NCBI GenBank assembly: GCA_021201185.1
Contig: JAJQFJ010000072.1
Coordinates: forward strand, 1 to 33,523
DNA: 33,523 nt
Source: Clostridiales bacterium
GTDB taxonomy: Bacteria > Bacillota > Clostridia > Oscillospirales > Oscillospiraceae
Direction of reading: 5' to 3'
The position numbers and the translations under genes were made by a program. Below the pieces are notes generated by a model. The model did not search any database and had not been told where the DNA came from. It saw only the letters and a program-made list of their open reading frames with translations. Each line of letters opens with the position of its first letter. Position 1 is the first letter of the stretch. Shown piece after piece: positions 33,070 to 33,523 of the stretch.

Positions 33070-33523
33070 TCACTTAATCTCGCAGTCCTTCCCGAACTTC
33101 AGATTGGAGAAGTCAATCCGGGCAGTGGAGGCGGGAGCTGCGGGGGCAGCGGCAGCCTCCTGCTGGGGCTGCTCCGGCTCCTGAGGGGCGCTCTCCTCCT
33201 CCGGGGCGGGGGCGGCAGCCTCCTGGGCAATCATCTCGTCGATGGTGTCCTCCTCAGGGGCGGATGCCTCCTCCGCGGCAGGCTCGTCCGCCTGAGACGC
33301 CTCGGCAGAGCTGTCCTCGTTGGGCAGCTCGTCCCCCTGGCCCAGGTCGGGCAGGTTCTCCAGGAAGGCCTGCTGCTGATCGGTCAGATCCTGAACGGCG
33401 GCCAGGTACTCCGCCGTCTGGCGGCGGGCCTCCGCCAGCTGACTGCGGCAGACGGCAATCTCGTCGTCATAGGCGGTCTTTCTGGCCCGGATGTCCTGCT
33501 CCAGAGCGTCCAGGATTCCCTCC
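33070..33523 (-). CDS. divIVA: DivIVA family protein, C-terminal part (runs off the window)
   Basis: About 150 codons to the stop at 33070; the N-terminal lipid-binding DivIVA domain lies outside the window. What is visible is the end of a coiled coil (LDALEQDIRARKTAYDDEIA, SQLAEARRQTAEYLAAVQDL), a long acidic Ala/Glu/Pro-rich linker and a short conserved tail IDFSNLKFGKDCEIK. DivIVA marks curved membrane at poles and septa and recruits division or growth proteins. The position directly upstream of ileS is the standard one in Firmicutes and is the main support, because the diagnostic N-terminus is missing. Confidence 0.75.
   Translation of the reverse strand, partial: EGILDALEQDIRARKTAYDDEIAVCRSQLAEARRQTAEYLAAVQDLTDQQQAFLENLPDLGQGDELPNEDSSAEASQADEPAAEEASAPEEDTIDEMIAQEAAAPAPEEESAPQEPEQPQQEAAAAPAAPASTARIDFSNLKFGKDCEIK

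Overview
The window looks like chromosomal DNA from a GC-rich low-copy Firmicute of class Clostridia, most likely an Oscillospiraceae gut commensal (Flavonifractor / Pseudoflavonifractor / Lawsonibacter type). This rests on Firmicute marker genes (RNase Y, the divIVA-ileS pair, ECF transporter S components, a CDP-glycerol transferase), consensus sigma-A promoters, strong GGAGG ribosome binding sites and high GC. The species call is inference.

Region 1 (about 1-16,400, minus strand) is one long co-oriented cluster of ten genes and the most interesting part. In transcription order it encodes: a secreted trypsin-like protease joined through a membrane segment to a cytoplasmic FHA domain; a PP2C phosphatase; a Hanks-type Ser/Thr kinase; a single-pass protein with a Gly-X-Y hexapeptide array; a 2240-residue Ig-repeat surface protein with a C-terminal membrane anchor; a second, non-RD kinase with TPR-like repeats outside; a 40-residue membrane microprotein; a zinc-ribbon/TM protein; a membrane-anchored TPR + carboxypeptidase-regulatory + DUF2135-like protein; and an FHA-like membrane protein. 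Kinase (writer), phosphatase (eraser) and FHA (reader) sit beside large extracellular modules. E-T-S-[VL]-L motifs in two of the proteins resemble the phosphoacceptor of GarA/OdhI. I read it as an envelope-spanning phosphothreonine signalling system whose stimulus and output are unknown.

Region 2 (about 16,400-17,700) is a scar: a bidirectional terminator, a (GCTT)n microsatellite, a truncated GHKL histidine kinase and an unrelated truncated gene on the other strand.

Region 3 (17,700-20,100) is a yybP-ykoY (Mn2+) riboswitch with terminator, mntP, and a P-type ATPase gene that has lost its middle and its true C-terminus.

Region 4 (20,100-24,600) holds a FabG-like SDR, an ECF S component with a hairpin over its Shine-Dalgarno, a small hypothetical protein, the second copy of a 122-bp dispersed repeat followed by a hairpin (first copy at 52-203; candidate ncRNA), and rny.

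Region 5 (24,600-33,523) holds a BI-1/YccA-like membrane protein; a cobalamin-riboswitch-like leader driving a DUF4430 (transcobalamin-C-like) lipoprotein and an ECF S component (probable corrinoid uptake); a CDP-glycerol glycerophosphotransferase and an L,D-transpeptidase from divergent promoters; ileS; and the 3' end of divIVA.
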